From the NCBI GenBank assembly GCA_021739765.1, contig JAIPBD010000003.1, positions 124,001 to 188,000 of the forward strand: a stretch of 64,000 nucleotides of DNA, read 5' to 3'. The notes below the pieces were generated by a model. It ran no database searches. It worked only from the letters and a program-made list of their open reading frames with translations, and had not been told where the DNA came from. The first letter of the stretch is position 1. Every line of letters begins with the position of its first letter. The stretch comes from Melioribacteraceae bacterium. Its GTDB lineage: Bacteria > Bacteroidota > Ignavibacteria > Ignavibacteriales > Melioribacteraceae. The translations under genes were made by a program, and so were the position numbers. Positions 63,958 through 64,000 of this stretch are shown here, one piece after another.

Positions 63958-64000
63958 CTAGGAATCACTTACAGTTAATCTTTTTCTTCCTCGAGCACGT
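63958..64000 (-). CDS. rpmH: 50S ribosomal protein L34, C-terminal end only
   Basis: The minus strand from the right edge encodes RARGRKRLTVSDS followed by TAG at 63958-63960, the standard end of L34. The rest, about 35 residues, lies outside the window. It directly precedes rnpA, as in most bacteria. Confidence 0.9.
   Translation of the reverse strand, partial: RARGRKRLTVSDS

Overview
The window is an AT-rich bacterial chromosome segment that is almost fully coding. It reads as a member of the Ignavibacteria/Chlorobi side of the Bacteroidota. This rests on family content (DUF4252 next to an ECF sigma factor, DUF5916/CBM9 barrel protein, UpxY-type NusG paralogue, OlsF-type bifunctional acyltransferase, complete menaquinone pathway) and on promoter-like sites resembling the Bacteroidota TTTG-N19-TAnnTTTG pattern. 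The assignment is inference; no rRNA gene is present to confirm it. I see no tRNA, rRNA, CRISPR array, insertion sequence or prophage. Everything looks like resident chromosome.

Layout, 1-20.7 kb. A cut secreted protein (1-370) is followed on the minus strand by a PpiD/SurA-like folding factor and a pstSCAB-phoU phosphate uptake operon. A plus-strand pair follows: a 70-residue membrane protein and a sodium:solute symporter. Next on the minus strand comes coaD, rsmD, a PilM-like protein, a pseudopilin-like protein and a ComEA-like HhH protein, then the heat-shock genes dnaJ, grpE and hrcA with a degenerate CIRCE operator upstream. Divergently run purM, a TatD nuclease fused to a radical-SAM domain, dacB and prmA. 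A convergent MarR-family gene appears to use a terminator buried inside prmA.

20.7-32 kb. A tight operon menF-D-H-B-A-C-E, plus a convergent hotdog thioesterase (menI candidate), encodes the classical o-succinylbenzoate route from chorismate to demethylmenaquinone. Only the final methyltransferase is missing here. A MORN/YwqK repeat protein and a metallophosphoesterase follow.

32-40.5 kb. This is the most distinctive block: ten plus-strand genes with very short gaps. They encode a GT-B transferase, SpsF-like cytidylyltransferase, glutamate-1-semialdehyde-aminomutase-like aminotransferase, a 57-residue membrane protein, SDR, KdsC-like phosphatase, a NeuB-like synthase lacking the SAF domain, a di-iron fatty acid hydroxylase-like protein and an OlsF-like acyltransferase. 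I read it as synthesis and transfer of an unusual CMP-activated ulosonic-acid-type sugar, joined to an aminolipid module.

40.5-64 kb. A DUF4139 protein, then ferredoxin, geranylgeranyl reductase, NtrB-like kinase and NtrC-like regulator in one operon, a hybrid kinase, a NusG paralogue, a YhaM-like nuclease, a TPR protein and a SIRT5-like deacylase. Then queE-queD, rpsT, the DUF5916 barrel protein with a possible RBS-masking leader, an ECF sigma/anti-sigma/DUF4252/lipoprotein operon, a PD-(D/E)XK-like protein with a partner, and a patatin-BamA fusion. The window ends in yidC, rnpA and the tail of rpmH, a trio usually found near dnaA and oriC, so the origin may lie just beyond the right edge.
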